From: BRH-c25 sp035627615
Lineage (GTDB): Bacteria; Bacillota; Clostridia; Lutisporales; Lutisporaceae
Direction of reading: 5' to 3'
DNA length: 64,000 bases
Assembly: GCA_035627615.1 (NCBI GenBank)
Contig: DASPLL010000045.1
Coordinates: forward strand, 62,001-126,000
Both the position numbers and the translations under genes were made by a program. Shown here one piece after another: positions 49,833 through 58,629 of this stretch (the stretch's first letter is position 1; every line of letters begins with the position of its first letter). Under the pieces are notes generated by a model. The model saw nothing but the letters and a program-made list of their open reading frames with translations, was not told where the DNA came from and made no database searches.

Positions 49833-50543
49833 CTAATTAAGATCTGCTCCGAAAGCCCTGAAAAGTATGTTGTTCTCAAGATGTATATGCTGGAACAGAT
49901 CCGACTCCAGCTCTTCAAGCTTCTGGAAGGTCAGGCAGTAGGTCCTGCAGCCGTCTTCGGGCGGAGTATAATTATCCGTGACTTCCCGCAGCTCCTTTAG
50001 TATTCCCCCTGCCCCTTCATGTTCATCCTCCAGTTCATTGATCACTGCTGCTATTTTACCTACCATATCTGATGAAGGGTTATTATCATATTCCTTTATC
50101 ATAGGAAACAAAATCTGTTCTTCCTTCACAAGATGCTGCTCCAGTTCAGCCTTCAGGCTGTGAAACAGCTTATGAACCTTGAATAGTACATCCCCATGGT
50201 TCTTGCCATGCACCTTCAGTATGGTATTCACATAATCGCTGATAATGGGAAGCTCTGTTCTCAAATAAGAATGGTGGGTATTGACAATATGGTCGATAAG
50301 CTTGCCCGGTCTCATCATCTTGAAATCCACATGTTCATTACCTGTCTTATATACCTCTTCATAGGCCTTATCCAGCTTTTCAAGGACTTCCGCCTCATCA
50401 AGCCCCTGTTCCCTGATTGCCTCTTTGAGTGGCCTGTTGCCCCCGCAGCAGAAATCTATCCTGTACTCCTTGAAAACATCACCGGCCTTGGGCAGCGCCG
50501 AAACGATCGCCCCTATACTCTGTGTGCTGCTGAACCTGTTCAT
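49833..50543 (-). CDS. ric: RIC/ScdA family iron-sulfur cluster repair di-iron protein
   Basis: This 236-residue protein repairs Fe-S clusters after nitrosative or oxidative damage. The N-terminal ScdA domain has YRIDFCCGGNRPL near residue 28. Hemerythrin-like His/Glu ligands occur in HIVNTHHSYL, LEQHLVKEEQILFPM, LEDEHEGAG and FQHIHLENNILFR. It is the first gene of the three-gene operon with DUF1858 and DUF438. Confidence 0.93.
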   Translation of the reverse strand: MNRFSSTQSIGAIVSALPKAGDVFKEYRIDFCCGGNRPLKEAIREQGLDEAEVLEKLDKAYEEVYKTGNEHVDFKMMRPGKLIDHIVNTHHSYLRTELPIISDYVNTILKVHGKNHGDVLFKVHKLFHSLKAELEQHLVKEEQILFPMIKEYDNNPSSDMVGKIAAVINELEDEHEGAGGILKELREVTDNYTPPEDGCRTYCLTFQKLEELESDLFQHIHLENNILFRAFGADLN

Positions 50544-50686
50544 AAAAATCTCTCCTTCCTAATACTCAATATGGCTATTCTCTGCAATTTTTGATTATTT
50601 ATTATCCTGATGCACTGCGTGCTGCAGCATCCATTACTATTTATTCCCGCATTAATTATATATTAATGAATTGCCGTAAAAATATA

Positions 50687-50724
50687 TGTGATATATGTCA
50701 TTTAAAATGGTAAAATTTATCACA
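50687..50724. promoter_or_regulatory. possible Crp/Fnr-type dyads upstream of ric
   Basis: TGTGATATATGTCA at 50687-50700 is an imperfect dyad, and TATCACA at 50718-50724 is the inverse of its left half. The location, about 145 bases before ric, would suit a nitrosative-stress regulator, but the match is not decisive. Confidence 0.3.
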
Positions 50725-50745
50725 TAGCTCGCTGTTTTTTCAAAT

Positions 50746-50776
50746 TAAAAACTCGCCAAATATCCGACGAGTTTTA
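50746..50776 (-). terminator. terminator of the VOC gene
   Basis: AAAACTCGTCGGATATTTGGCGAGTTTTT on the minus strand forms a stem with one G-T pair and a U-run. Confidence 0.85.
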
Positions 50777-50789
50777 AATGTTTCACTAA

Positions 50790-51185
50790 TTATCTGGATG
50801 TATAGTTCAAACCCCAGGTATTGCCGTATATATCAACAACAACTGCATGTAAGGCACCCCAGAAGGTTTTCTGCAGTTCAAACTTTACTGTCCCTTTCTT
50901 GCTAAGCTCAGTGTATATTCTATTAATCTCTTCCTCGTTATCAAGCTCCAGCAGTAAATGTGCATTAGCGGCTTCCCGTCCTTCACCCAAAATGTCAATA
51001 AGATACAGCACACAATCAGGATTAATGTGAAGCTCAGAGTGTATTACCTTCCCTTCAAGGCCCTTAAATATTTCTATGCCGTCGGCCATCTGGACGTTCC
51101 TAATTTCTCCACCGAATACTCCTTTGTAATAATCCAGTGCCCCTTTGCAATCATTGACAGTAATCTCTGGTATGATTCTTTTCAT
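50790..51185 (-). CDS. VOC/glyoxalase superfamily protein, PhnB-like
   Basis: This 131-residue protein has two beta-alpha-beta-beta-beta modules. KRIIPEITVNDCKGALDYYKGVFGG is split at the start (ALDYYKGVFGGEI being the family mark) and WGALHAVVVDIYGNTWGLNY ends it. Members may be dioxygenases, isomerases or resistance proteins. The substrate cannot be assigned. It is a single gene ending in a terminator. Confidence 0.82.
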   Translation of the reverse strand: MKRIIPEITVNDCKGALDYYKGVFGGEIRNVQMADGIEIFKGLEGKVIHSELHINPDCVLYLIDILGEGREAANAHLLLELDNEEEINRIYTELSKKGTVKFELQKTFWGALHAVVVDIYGNTWGLNYTSR

Positions 51186-51227
51186 TATTCTCTCTCCTAT
51201 CTTTCTGTTATTGTTATTCTATAAAAT

Positions 51228-51569
51228 TCAGTTGTCTGCCCCTTTAGTTTCCACAAAGTTTTTTAATGCCGCCAGCTTGTTGTCCCAGAACCTCTCATAG
51301 TATGAAAGCCATCTTTTAAGCTCTATCAAAGGCTCAGGTTGAAGCTTGTAGCGCGTCTCCCTTCCGGTCTTCCTTTCACTTACAAGGCCTGCTTCCTTGA
51401 GGATGCGCAGATGTTTCGAGACTGCTGTACGGCTCATAGTAAAATGCCCTGTGATCTCCATAACCGGAAGCTCCTTTTCGGCAAGCAGGCTTAGCAGCTC
51501 CCTACGGGTAGGGTCTGCAATAGCCTGGAATACATCATGCTTAGGATAGATATCCATCATTTTCATCAC
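51228..51569 (-). CDS. ArsR family transcriptional regulator
   Basis: The 113-residue winged HTH protein shows IADPTRRELLSLLAEKELPV and MSRTAVSKHLRILKEAGLV, typical of ArsR repressors that travel with AHSA1 proteins. No Cys metal site is visible. The coding frame overlaps the AHSA1 gene by 29 bases. ATGs at 51569, 51566 and 51557 are all possible, with GGGTGATG best placed for the last pair. It probably binds the two operators at 52016-52062. Confidence 0.9.
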   Translation of the reverse strand: MMKMMDIYPKHDVFQAIADPTRRELLSLLAEKELPVMEITGHFTMSRTAVSKHLRILKEAGLVSERKTGRETRYKLQPEPLIELKRWLSYYERFWDNKLAALKNFVETKGADN

Positions 51570-51987
51570 CCAGCTTTTTTCGCAGATCTTCGGTCAGATA
51601 ACCCCAGCCTTCATACATAACTTCACGTATCATTGCATGTTCTTCGGTCCATCCTGCATGGACCAGCAGGAATTGTGTCCTGTTCTTCTCCAGTTCTACC
51701 AATTCAAAAGAAACATACTGTTCCATATTGTTTCCTTTCCAGGTAAAGCCAAGCCTTCTGGGCGGCTCCAGCTCCATTACCTTGCAATGGACAACACCAT
51801 CCCAGCCGTGCTTCGGTTCAGAGCGAAAAGTAAACTCCAATCCCATCACTGGGGAAAAGTCATTAGGCATCAGCCATGATGCCAGGCCTTCAGAGGTTGA
51901 TACTTCATCCCACACCTTATGAATAGGGGCATCTATTATTATTGTTCTTTCTATATCAGGCAGTGCATTTTTAGCTTTTCCCTTCAT
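51541..51987 (-). CDS. SRPBCC/AHSA1 domain protein
   Basis: This 148-residue START-like protein begins IERTIIIDAPIHKVWDEV and contains GLASWLMPNDF and PPRRLGFTWKG, the AHSA1 marks. It forms a hydrophobic cavity and may bind a small ligand. The start ATG follows GGTGGAG by a few bases. It is the first gene of the two-gene operon with arsR. Confidence 0.88.
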   Translation of the reverse strand: MKGKAKNALPDIERTIIIDAPIHKVWDEVSTSEGLASWLMPNDFSPVMGLEFTFRSEPKHGWDGVVHCKVMELEPPRRLGFTWKGNNMEQYVSFELVELEKNRTQFLLVHAGWTEEHAMIREVMYEGWGYLTEDLRKKLGDENDGYLS

Positions 51988-52015
51988 TTCTCCACCCCCA
52001 TTCCCATTCTTTTAT

Positions 52016-52069
52016 GAAACCTTTTGGTTTCGTTAATATATTATATGACACCTTTTGGTTTCATGTCAA
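52016..52069 (-). promoter_or_regulatory. promoter with two operators for the AHSA1-arsR operon
   Basis: Perfect TTGACA (52069-52064) and TATAAT (52045-52040) are 18 bases apart. The palindrome GAAACC-AAAA-GGTTTC occurs at 52031-52016, and a near-copy, GAAACC-AAAA-GGTGTC, fills the spacer at 52062-52047. This is a clear autorepression layout for the ArsR protein. Confidence 0.85.
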
Positions 52070-52154
52070 GTATCATTTATATTTTTCTTCAGTTTGTGAT
52101 AAACTTATAGAAAAATACATTGATCAGTTATTATACAGTTGGGTGGTGTTAATA

Positions 52155-52544
52155 TTGAGTGAATACATGAACATAAAAAATGCAATGCTGGAAAAGAAAA
52201 TATGGGCTGTAATAGGAGCAAATAATGATCCCGACAAATTCGGCAACATCATTTACAAGCGGATGAAATCCGAGGGCTATACAGTATATCCTGTCAATCC
52301 ACTGTATACTGAAGTGGAAGGAGACCCGTGCTACCCGGATCTTTCATCGCTGCCGGAGCTTCCCGAGGTACTGGACATGGTCGTATCCCCCAAGAGAGGC
52401 AAGGCTTTTATAGAGGAAGCAGCCCGGCTTGGTATAAATAACATATGGCTGCAGCCGGGTACATATAATCATGAGCTGCTGGAACTGATAAAGGAAAAGC
52501 AGCTGACAGCCATACAAGCCTGCGTATTGGTCGCTTTAAGCTAG
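52155..52544 (+). CDS. CoA-binding domain protein (YccU-like)
   Basis: This 129-residue Rossmann-fold protein has KKIWAVIGANNDPDKFGN near the N-terminus, VYPVNPLYTEVEG in the middle and NNIWLQPGTYNHEL then QACVLVAL near the end, all typical of CoA-binding YccU-type proteins. TTG at 52155 has GGGTGGTG six bases upstream; ATG at 52167 is a good alternative by family length. The precise role is unknown. Confidence 0.85.
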   Translation: MSEYMNIKNAMLEKKIWAVIGANNDPDKFGNIIYKRMKSEGYTVYPVNPLYTEVEGDPCYPDLSSLPELPEVLDMVVSPKRGKAFIEEAARLGINNIWLQPGTYNHELLELIKEKQLTAIQACVLVALS

Positions 52545-53755
52545 TGGCAGCCGTTGCCTTTTCCTGACGGCAGTGTTAAAGCCAGTAAAAAAGTTGCTAT
52601 CAGTGCAAGCCCCATGACAAGCATTCCCCATTGAAAGCTTGCATTGTCTGCAATAAAGCCTATCAGCCAGGGAAAGACCATCCATGAAAGGACGCTGTTC
52701 AAAAGTATTATGGAAGATGCTGCTCCTGAGTTCTCCGGGTAATAATTGCATGCAAAGGTAATGGTTAGAGGAAGTACGGCGCAGGTCAGAATGCCGGAAA
52801 CTCCTGAAGTAATAGCCATCAATACAGGATTACCCGCCATGATTCCCGTCATCAGAACAACTGCTCCGGATAAACTGCCGATCAGTATTATGTTCTTCGC
52901 TTGTTGCTCACTAAACATTATTGAAAACAGGGATCTTCCCAGGATCGTACCTATATAGAATAAAGAAACGGCAAGACTTGAAAGGAACGGTTTCGCCAAA
53001 AGGAAGCTTTCCATATACATAGGCATCCATATTGACATACCTGACTGATAGGCGGAAAAAATAAACATGATCATGCATAAGACCAAAAGCCTGGGGCTCA
53101 GAAGCAGCTGCAGATAATTGGCAGTCTCAGCAGCTTTATTTGCTTTTTCGTCTCTTTTTGTACTTTTCAGAATAAAAGCATACATAACTGTGATCAATAT
53201 ACATGTGATTCCAAGTATAAGAAAAGTATTATGCCATCTCATTCCCAAATTCCTGAGCACCGTTGAAAACATTGGCCCCAATAGCCCGCCTATACTAAAG
53301 GAAATGCCCAGCATAGTTATGTGGAACCCGCGCCTTTGGGGGTTAATATCAGATATATATGAGTTAAGCAGTACATCAAGCATTCTGGTGCTGGCGCCCA
53401 GAACAAAAAATAAAGCAAGTACTGCTATATATGCCGGTGCCAGGGCAATAGCCAACAAAGAGGCGCTGTATGCAAAGAATGTAATACCGATTAACCTTGA
53501 TTTCCTCACATGGTCAGCCAGTACTCCCCCCAATATGGTAAAGATGACTCCCCCTACGCTTTGAAAGGTAGAAATCAAGCCCGCCTGTGAAAGCTCCAAT
53601 CTGTACTGTTCTATAATGCCCGGCATCAACGGTCCGAGCATCGTCAAGGACACAGCATAAAACAGCATCAGCACATTAAGGGTTATTGTAAGGATTAAAT
53701 CAGGCTTTGATGAGAATACTTGCTTTTTGTTTGGAATTGCAGCTTGAGTACTCAT
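52541..53755 (-). CDS. MFS transporter
   Basis: This 404-residue protein has twelve hydrophobic helices. SVGGVIFTILGGVLADHVRKSRLIG (in two parts, VLADHVRKSRLIG being the loop 2-3 motif) and LDVLLNSYISDINPQRRG place it in the FucP/NarK-like broad MFS group. The substrate is unknown. ATG at 53755 has GGAG eight bases upstream. Its 3' end overlaps the convergent CoA-binding gene by four bases. Confidence 0.85.
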   Translation of the reverse strand: MSTQAAIPNKKQVFSSKPDLILTITLNVLMLFYAVSLTMLGPLMPGIIEQYRLELSQAGLISTFQSVGGVIFTILGGVLADHVRKSRLIGITFFAYSASLLAIALAPAYIAVLALFFVLGASTRMLDVLLNSYISDINPQRRGFHITMLGISFSIGGLLGPMFSTVLRNLGMRWHNTFLILGITCILITVMYAFILKSTKRDEKANKAAETANYLQLLLSPRLLVLCMIMFIFSAYQSGMSIWMPMYMESFLLAKPFLSSLAVSLFYIGTILGRSLFSIMFSEQQAKNIILIGSLSGAVVLMTGIMAGNPVLMAITSGVSGILTCAVLPLTITFACNYYPENSGAASSIILLNSVLSWMVFPWLIGFIADNASFQWGMLVMGLALIATFLLALTLPSGKGNGCH

Positions 53756-53786
53756 AGTAATTTCTCCATCCATATCATCAAGAATA

Positions 53787-53809
53787 CAATTGTCGACAAT
53801 CTACAATTG
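53787..53809. promoter_or_regulatory. palindromic operator upstream of MFS gene
   Basis: CAATTGTCGACAATCTACAATTG holds the perfect palindrome ATTGTCGACAAT (53789-53800) plus a third ACAAT half-site. It resembles operators of GntR-type repressors and lies about 30 bases before the MFS start codon. Confidence 0.5.
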
Positions 53810-53873
53810 CTCAAATTATTAATTCTATCTGCCTGAGATAAATCCTTCTACTTTACTCAAATTTTCCTATATT

Positions 53874-56033
53874 TTAGTTTAATTTCATTTTTGAATACTT
53901 GTATATGGAGAATTTTATCGCTGTATACGTGATTTCAGGGGGCAAAGCTTCCTTTATGGGTTTCAGCTTTTCAGTACCGTGGATTTCAATCGCCTGCATG
54001 ATTTCCGGCTCCAGGTCCTCGGGAATGAAGCATTCATACTCAAGGGACAGCCCTTTCTCAAGGCAATCGATCAGATGCCCTTCAACTGTCACCTGTGATA
54101 ATCCCCGTTCTTCACATATTTCCTTTAAGGATTTACCGCCTGTATACATTTCATATGTGACAAGCCTGGTATCCTTCTTAGGCTCCTTCAGAGAGCTTCC
54201 TTTATCCTTTTCCGGCGGTCTGTACTCCGGTATGGTGATATTTTTTTCATCAACATACTCCTTTATCAGCTCTATAAACTGTACTCCATACTTTTCCAGC
54301 TTGAACTTCCCAACTCCTGACACGTCAAGCATAGCGTCCATGGTTACAGGAAGCCGTGCACACATGTCCTTCAGGGACGCATCTGAAAATATGACAAAGG
54401 GCGGCACCTTCTGGCTGTCCGCTATTTCTTTTCTCAGACGGCGCAGTTCCACAAACAGTGTATCATCAATGCTGAATGCTGATTTCTGCGCTTTGGCCTG
54501 CTCTTTAACCACCAGGCGCTTTATATGGAGCTCCCCTTCACCCTTTAAAAGGCTGTAGGCTTTTGGGTTCAGTGAAAGTACCGGATATTTGTCCCCCTTT
54601 ACAGCAAGGTAAGCTTCAGATATCAGATATGCAATTATCTCCCTGATGGTATCCTGCGGATAATCCTTCATCAGTCCGAAGGTCGACAGCTTGTCAAAGC
54701 CCAGTTTCTTCAGCTTTGCGGAATTTGAACCCTTGAGGACATCAGTAACAACGCTGCTTCCAAAGCGCTCACCGGTTCTTTTTATACAGGAAAATATCTT
54801 TTGTGCCTCTACAGTTATATCGGTGCTTTCAATTGTATTCATACAGCTGCCGCAGTTGCCACACTTCTCCGGCGAATCAGCTTCACCGAAGTATTTTAAT
54901 ATGTAGCTTCTCAGGCAGCTGTCGGTATTGCAGTAATCGGTCATTTCCTGAAGCTTCCTGTAATCACTTGCCTTGTCTGCATTATCACCGCTGTTTTCTA
55001 TCAACAGCTTATTGGTAATAATATCTGCCGCACTAAAGAGCAGAATACACTCCGCCATTTCTCCGTCCCTGCCTGCCCTGCCCGCCTCCTGATAATAGTT
55101 CTCCATGGTCTTAGGCATATTATAGTGTATGACATAGCGGATATCCGACTTGTCTATGCCCATTCCAAAGGCATTTGTCGCCACAATCACCTTCGCCCTG
55201 TCATATATGAAAGCTTCCTGGTTCGCTGTCCTCGCAGTATCAGTAAGCCCTGCATGATAGCGGATCGCTGCGAGCCCCTGCTTATTCAGCCTGTCACATA
55301 CACTCTCGACCGTCTTCCTCGTTGAACAGTATACAATACCTGAATTTCCAGTGTTCTTCCTGACGTATTTCAAGAGGAAATCAAATTTGTCAACCGGCTT
55401 GTCCACCTCAAAATATAAATTTTCCCTATCAAAACCCGTCACCAGGACATAAGGCTTTTTAAGCTTCAGTAATTTTACAATATCCTCTTTGACCTGCGGG
55501 GTTGCAGTAGCCGTAAAAGCAGCTACAACCGGCCTTCTTGGCAGCCTTTCTATCATCTCGGCTATCCTTGAATAGCTCGGCCTGAAATCATGCCCCCACT
55601 CGGAAATACAATGGGCTTCATCCACGGCAACAAGAGAAATATCCATCCTGGACAGAAGTTCCCAGAAGCTCTCGGTATCCAGTCTTTCAGGAGCAATATA
55701 CAGCAATTTGTATACGCCCCGTTGTGCATTTTCCATGACACTCCTATATTCCTGCAAGCCTAGTGAGCTATTGATAAATGCAGCCTTAATGCCCATTTCA
55801 TTCAAAGTATCGACTTGATCCTTCATTAGGGAAATAAGAGGGGAAATGACTATGGTTGTCCCCTCCAGTGCCAGTGCAGGTATCTGAAAGCACAGGGATT
55901 TACCTGCTCCGGTAGGCATAATCCCCAGTACATCATATCCACCCAGCATTTTTTCGATTATTGACTTCTGTCCCGGCTTGAAAGAGGAATACCCGAAGTA
56001 TTCCTGCATGATCTGAATTGCTTTATCCTGCAT
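53874..56033 (-). CDS. recQ: ATP-dependent DNA helicase RecQ
   Basis: This 719-residue 3'-5' helicase has GIMPTGAGKS (Walker A) near residue 38, VDEAHCISEWGHDFR (DEAH box and aromatic loop) near 138, and QEAGRAGRDG (motif VI) near 315. Zinc-binding cysteines CLRSYILKYFG...CGNCGSC follow, then a winged-helix RQC domain, an HRDC domain (about 515-595) and a C-terminal HTH_40-like part. ATG at 56033 follows GGAGAAGG. The extra C-terminal HTH makes it longer than E. coli RecQ. Confidence 0.95.
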   Translation of the reverse strand: MQDKAIQIMQEYFGYSSFKPGQKSIIEKMLGGYDVLGIMPTGAGKSLCFQIPALALEGTTIVISPLISLMKDQVDTLNEMGIKAAFINSSLGLQEYRSVMENAQRGVYKLLYIAPERLDTESFWELLSRMDISLVAVDEAHCISEWGHDFRPSYSRIAEMIERLPRRPVVAAFTATATPQVKEDIVKLLKLKKPYVLVTGFDRENLYFEVDKPVDKFDFLLKYVRKNTGNSGIVYCSTRKTVESVCDRLNKQGLAAIRYHAGLTDTARTANQEAFIYDRAKVIVATNAFGMGIDKSDIRYVIHYNMPKTMENYYQEAGRAGRDGEMAECILLFSAADIITNKLLIENSGDNADKASDYRKLQEMTDYCNTDSCLRSYILKYFGEADSPEKCGNCGSCMNTIESTDITVEAQKIFSCIKRTGERFGSSVVTDVLKGSNSAKLKKLGFDKLSTFGLMKDYPQDTIREIIAYLISEAYLAVKGDKYPVLSLNPKAYSLLKGEGELHIKRLVVKEQAKAQKSAFSIDDTLFVELRRLRKEIADSQKVPPFVIFSDASLKDMCARLPVTMDAMLDVSGVGKFKLEKYGVQFIELIKEYVDEKNITIPEYRPPEKDKGSSLKEPKKDTRLVTYEMYTGGKSLKEICEERGLSQVTVEGHLIDCLEKGLSLEYECFIPEDLEPEIMQAIEIHGTEKLKPIKEALPPEITYTAIKFSIYKYSKMKLN

Positions 56034-56130
56034 AGTACCTTCTCCCATAATCCGTTCTAATATTTGCAAACATATGTTCTTATTTCATTTTACTATAATT
56101 TCCTTAAATTGTAAACAGATAAAAAAGGGG

Positions 56131-56141
56131 CCGTTCCCTAC
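56131..56141 (-). repeat. half REP-like element at a stop codon
   Basis: GTAGGGAACGG on the minus strand equals the first arm of the REP-like element at 8993. Its TAG is the stop codon of the response regulator gene. The second arm is missing and CCCCTTTTTT follows, which may act as a weak terminator. Confidence 0.45.
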
Positions 56142-56809
56142 TCATTTTCAATATCATTTACAAGCCCAATACGTGCTGCATATGCAATTACCTGAGCCCT
56201 GTTGCTAAGGTGAAGCTGTTCAAGAATTCTTCCCATATGGTACTTTACCGTCCGTTCGGCAAGACCAAGGACTTCTCCTGCTTCTTTATAGGTTCTGCCC
56301 CTGGCTACCATCTCAAGAACCTCAAGCTGACGTTCTGTAAGCTGCTCAGCTGTGTGCTCCTCCTGTTCCTGCTGTGGTTTATTCCGGTCAATACCCCTTT
56401 TCCTGAATTCTTTCAACAGCCGGGCAGCTAGTCCCGGCAAAAGAGGTACCTCATTGTTTTCAATAGCAGAAAGCATATCTACAAGCTCCCTGACGTTCGT
56501 ATTCTTCAGAAGATATCCCGAAGCCCCGTATTTGACTGCCTCAAAAATATCCTCATCTTCAGCCGATGTTGTCAGCATTACGATTTTTATGTCCGGCATT
56601 TCAGCCTTTATAAGTCTCAATGCATCTATTCCGCTGCACCTGGGCATAGCTATATCCATCAGAATTATGTCCGGCTTCAATGTACGTGCTTTTATCAAGG
56701 CCTCCCTGCCATCCTTTGCTACACCTGAAACCGCTATTCCATAGGTTTCCAGCAGGTACTGAAGGCCTTCCAGGAACAAAGGATGATCATCTACCAGCAT
56801 TAGTTTCAT
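56138..56809 (-). CDS. NarL/LuxR family response regulator
   Basis: The 223-residue protein has a receiver domain with acidic pair VDDHP, phospho-acceptor Asp in DIILMDIAMPRCSG and Lys in YLLKNTN. A C-terminal LuxR-type HTH (about 155-215) contains LTERQLEVLEMVARGRTYKE and ERTVKYHMGRILEQL. It overlaps the histidine kinase gene by 23 bases and should be its partner. Targets are unknown. Confidence 0.93.
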   Translation of the reverse strand: MKLMLVDDHPLFLEGLQYLLETYGIAVSGVAKDGREALIKARTLKPDIILMDIAMPRCSGIDALRLIKAEMPDIKIVMLTTSAEDEDIFEAVKYGASGYLLKNTNVRELVDMLSAIENNEVPLLPGLAARLLKEFRKRGIDRNKPQQEQEEHTAEQLTERQLEVLEMVARGRTYKEAGEVLGLAERTVKYHMGRILEQLHLSNRAQVIAYAARIGLVNDIENE

Positions 56810-58529
56810 CTTTATCTTTTTCCCCCTTCATGATGGGTACGCAGAAATCTATACGGCTCCCTTTTCCAGCAGCTGATACGATATCAATATGTCCCCCAAT
56901 TTCTGCTGCACGCTCCCGCATAATATTCAGTCCAAACTTAGAGCTTGTACCGTCGTTATTATGTTGATCCATATCAAAGCCCTTTCCATCATCTTCTATT
57001 GTAGCACACAACTGCTCCCGGGCAATTGAAAAAGCTATTCTTACATTATTTGCCTCTGCATGCTTCCTGATGTTATTCAAGGCTTCCCTGACTATATTAA
57101 GCATATTGAGCTGGATATTCGTCTCTAGTTCATACAATGTAAATCCGGCAGGTATGTCCAGTTTAACACATATACCCGTCTGCTCCTCAAAGCGCGAAAT
57201 GTCCCTTGTAAGTGCCGTAATAAAATCTTTTTCCGTAAAAGCCGCATTCCTGACGCTGCGTATATACTCACGCATTTCATTATTGGCGCCCTGCGCAACA
57301 TCTACCAGCTTGTCCAGCTTGTGTACTACCGTTTCCACTCCTGTATTCATAAGCTCCTTTTTAATACCCTGGGCCTGGAGGTTAATGAAGCCAAGCACCT
57401 GCCCCAGGTTGTCATGCATATCCCTGGCCATTCTTTCCCTTTCTTCTATAACTGCAAGCTTCCACTGCTGCTTCATGAATGCCTGCTGTGCCAGCTTTTT
57501 CCCTGTTATCTCATAAGCTACAGTGAGCCTGCCTATAGGTATACCCTTTTTGTCGGTAAGAGGTGACAGGAATACTTCATATATTTGGGGAGCTTCTGCC
57601 GTACCGGCAGTAAATTCCGTATGTGTGGTGCTCCTGTCCATACAAGCCTTTGCCAATTCCGGAAGCCCGCCGCAGACTTCATCCACTTTTCCGGTGGAAG
57701 CCAGCGAAGTATTTAAGCCGATTATCTTCCTGAATGCCGGATTGATATCCATGATCCTATTCTGTAAATCAAGGACCATCACACCTGCATACATAGTCTC
57801 AATTAAAGTTTCACGGGCCAGAGGCACAAGATCAAAGAGCTTATACCGGAAAATACCCCAGGCAGCAATAAAACCTGCCGGGCCAAAGCACACCGGTGTA
57901 ATATCCATTCTTTTTACCGGGCCTAAACCTGAGATATACAGTATATTTGGAATTACGATCAGATTCAAGCCGATAAACAGTGCAACCGCTTGATTCCTGT
58001 AAACGGTATTCTTAAAGAATATCACTCTGGCAAGAAGCGCCCATGCAGTAATATTCAGTACATGGGAGTATATTGCATGAATATAAAAAACAGGGCCGTA
58101 TTTTTTTGCGATTACCGGAAATGCACCGGAATAATCCATATGCATGTCATATCTTATTAGGCCATGCAGTCCATCGGTCCACACAAGCAATATAATTATT
58201 GCAGGCAAGACTGAAATCCACAGAATCCTTCTCTTCCGAACCCAAACATCATGACCAGTAAACTGCATACACAAGATAAGCAGGGTTACAGGAGAATAGC
58301 AATAGGCTAAATACTGCATGTTCGCCCAGAAGAGCTTGGTTCTGAAATCAATGGCCGACATTTCAAGGGCATTGCCCAGAGACCATATCGTTAACACCAG
58401 CATGCTTAATATAAAGCTTACGGCACCTCTTGAGCCGTACCGTCTAATCAATGCATATATGCCCAGGGATAGAGTGACAGCTGAAGAAGCTATCAATGCC
58501 CATATGTATGGGTTATACAGAAAAACCAT
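56787..58529 (-). CDS. sensor histidine kinase, 7TM plus PAS, NarX-type
   Basis: The 580-residue kinase has seven N-terminal helices (about 1-225) of the His-kinase 7TM type and a PAS domain (about 235-355). A HisKA_3 region has RMARDMHDNLGQVLGFINLQ (phosphorylated His near residue 382), and a HATPase domain has REALNNIRKHAEANNVRI and EDDGKGFD. The embedded 7TM unit suggests it senses a lipophilic or membrane-associated ligand. The cognate regulator gene overlaps its end. Confidence 0.92.
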   Translation of the reverse strand: MVFLYNPYIWALIASSAVTLSLGIYALIRRYGSRGAVSFILSMLVLTIWSLGNALEMSAIDFRTKLFWANMQYLAYCYSPVTLLILCMQFTGHDVWVRKRRILWISVLPAIIILLVWTDGLHGLIRYDMHMDYSGAFPVIAKKYGPVFYIHAIYSHVLNITAWALLARVIFFKNTVYRNQAVALFIGLNLIVIPNILYISGLGPVKRMDITPVCFGPAGFIAAWGIFRYKLFDLVPLARETLIETMYAGVMVLDLQNRIMDINPAFRKIIGLNTSLASTGKVDEVCGGLPELAKACMDRSTTHTEFTAGTAEAPQIYEVFLSPLTDKKGIPIGRLTVAYEITGKKLAQQAFMKQQWKLAVIEERERMARDMHDNLGQVLGFINLQAQGIKKELMNTGVETVVHKLDKLVDVAQGANNEMREYIRSVRNAAFTEKDFITALTRDISRFEEQTGICVKLDIPAGFTLYELETNIQLNMLNIVREALNNIRKHAEANNVRIAFSIAREQLCATIEDDGKGFDMDQHNNDGTSSKFGLNIMRERAAEIGGHIDIVSAAGKGSRIDFCVPIMKGEKDKDETNAGR

Positions 58530-58596
58530 AAGCTATCCCCCTTTTGCATATTGTTTATATACATATATAATAAGCTAATTTGTGTCATAATGAAAC

Positions 58597-58621
58597 AAAA
58601 AACTCGCCGTCTCCGACGAGT
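58597..58621 (-). terminator. terminator of the deacylase operon
   Basis: ACTCGTCG-GAGA-CGGCGAGT followed by TTTTTTG on the minus strand forms a compact strong terminator eight bases after the stop codon. Confidence 0.9.
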
Positions 58622-58629
58622 CTATATGC

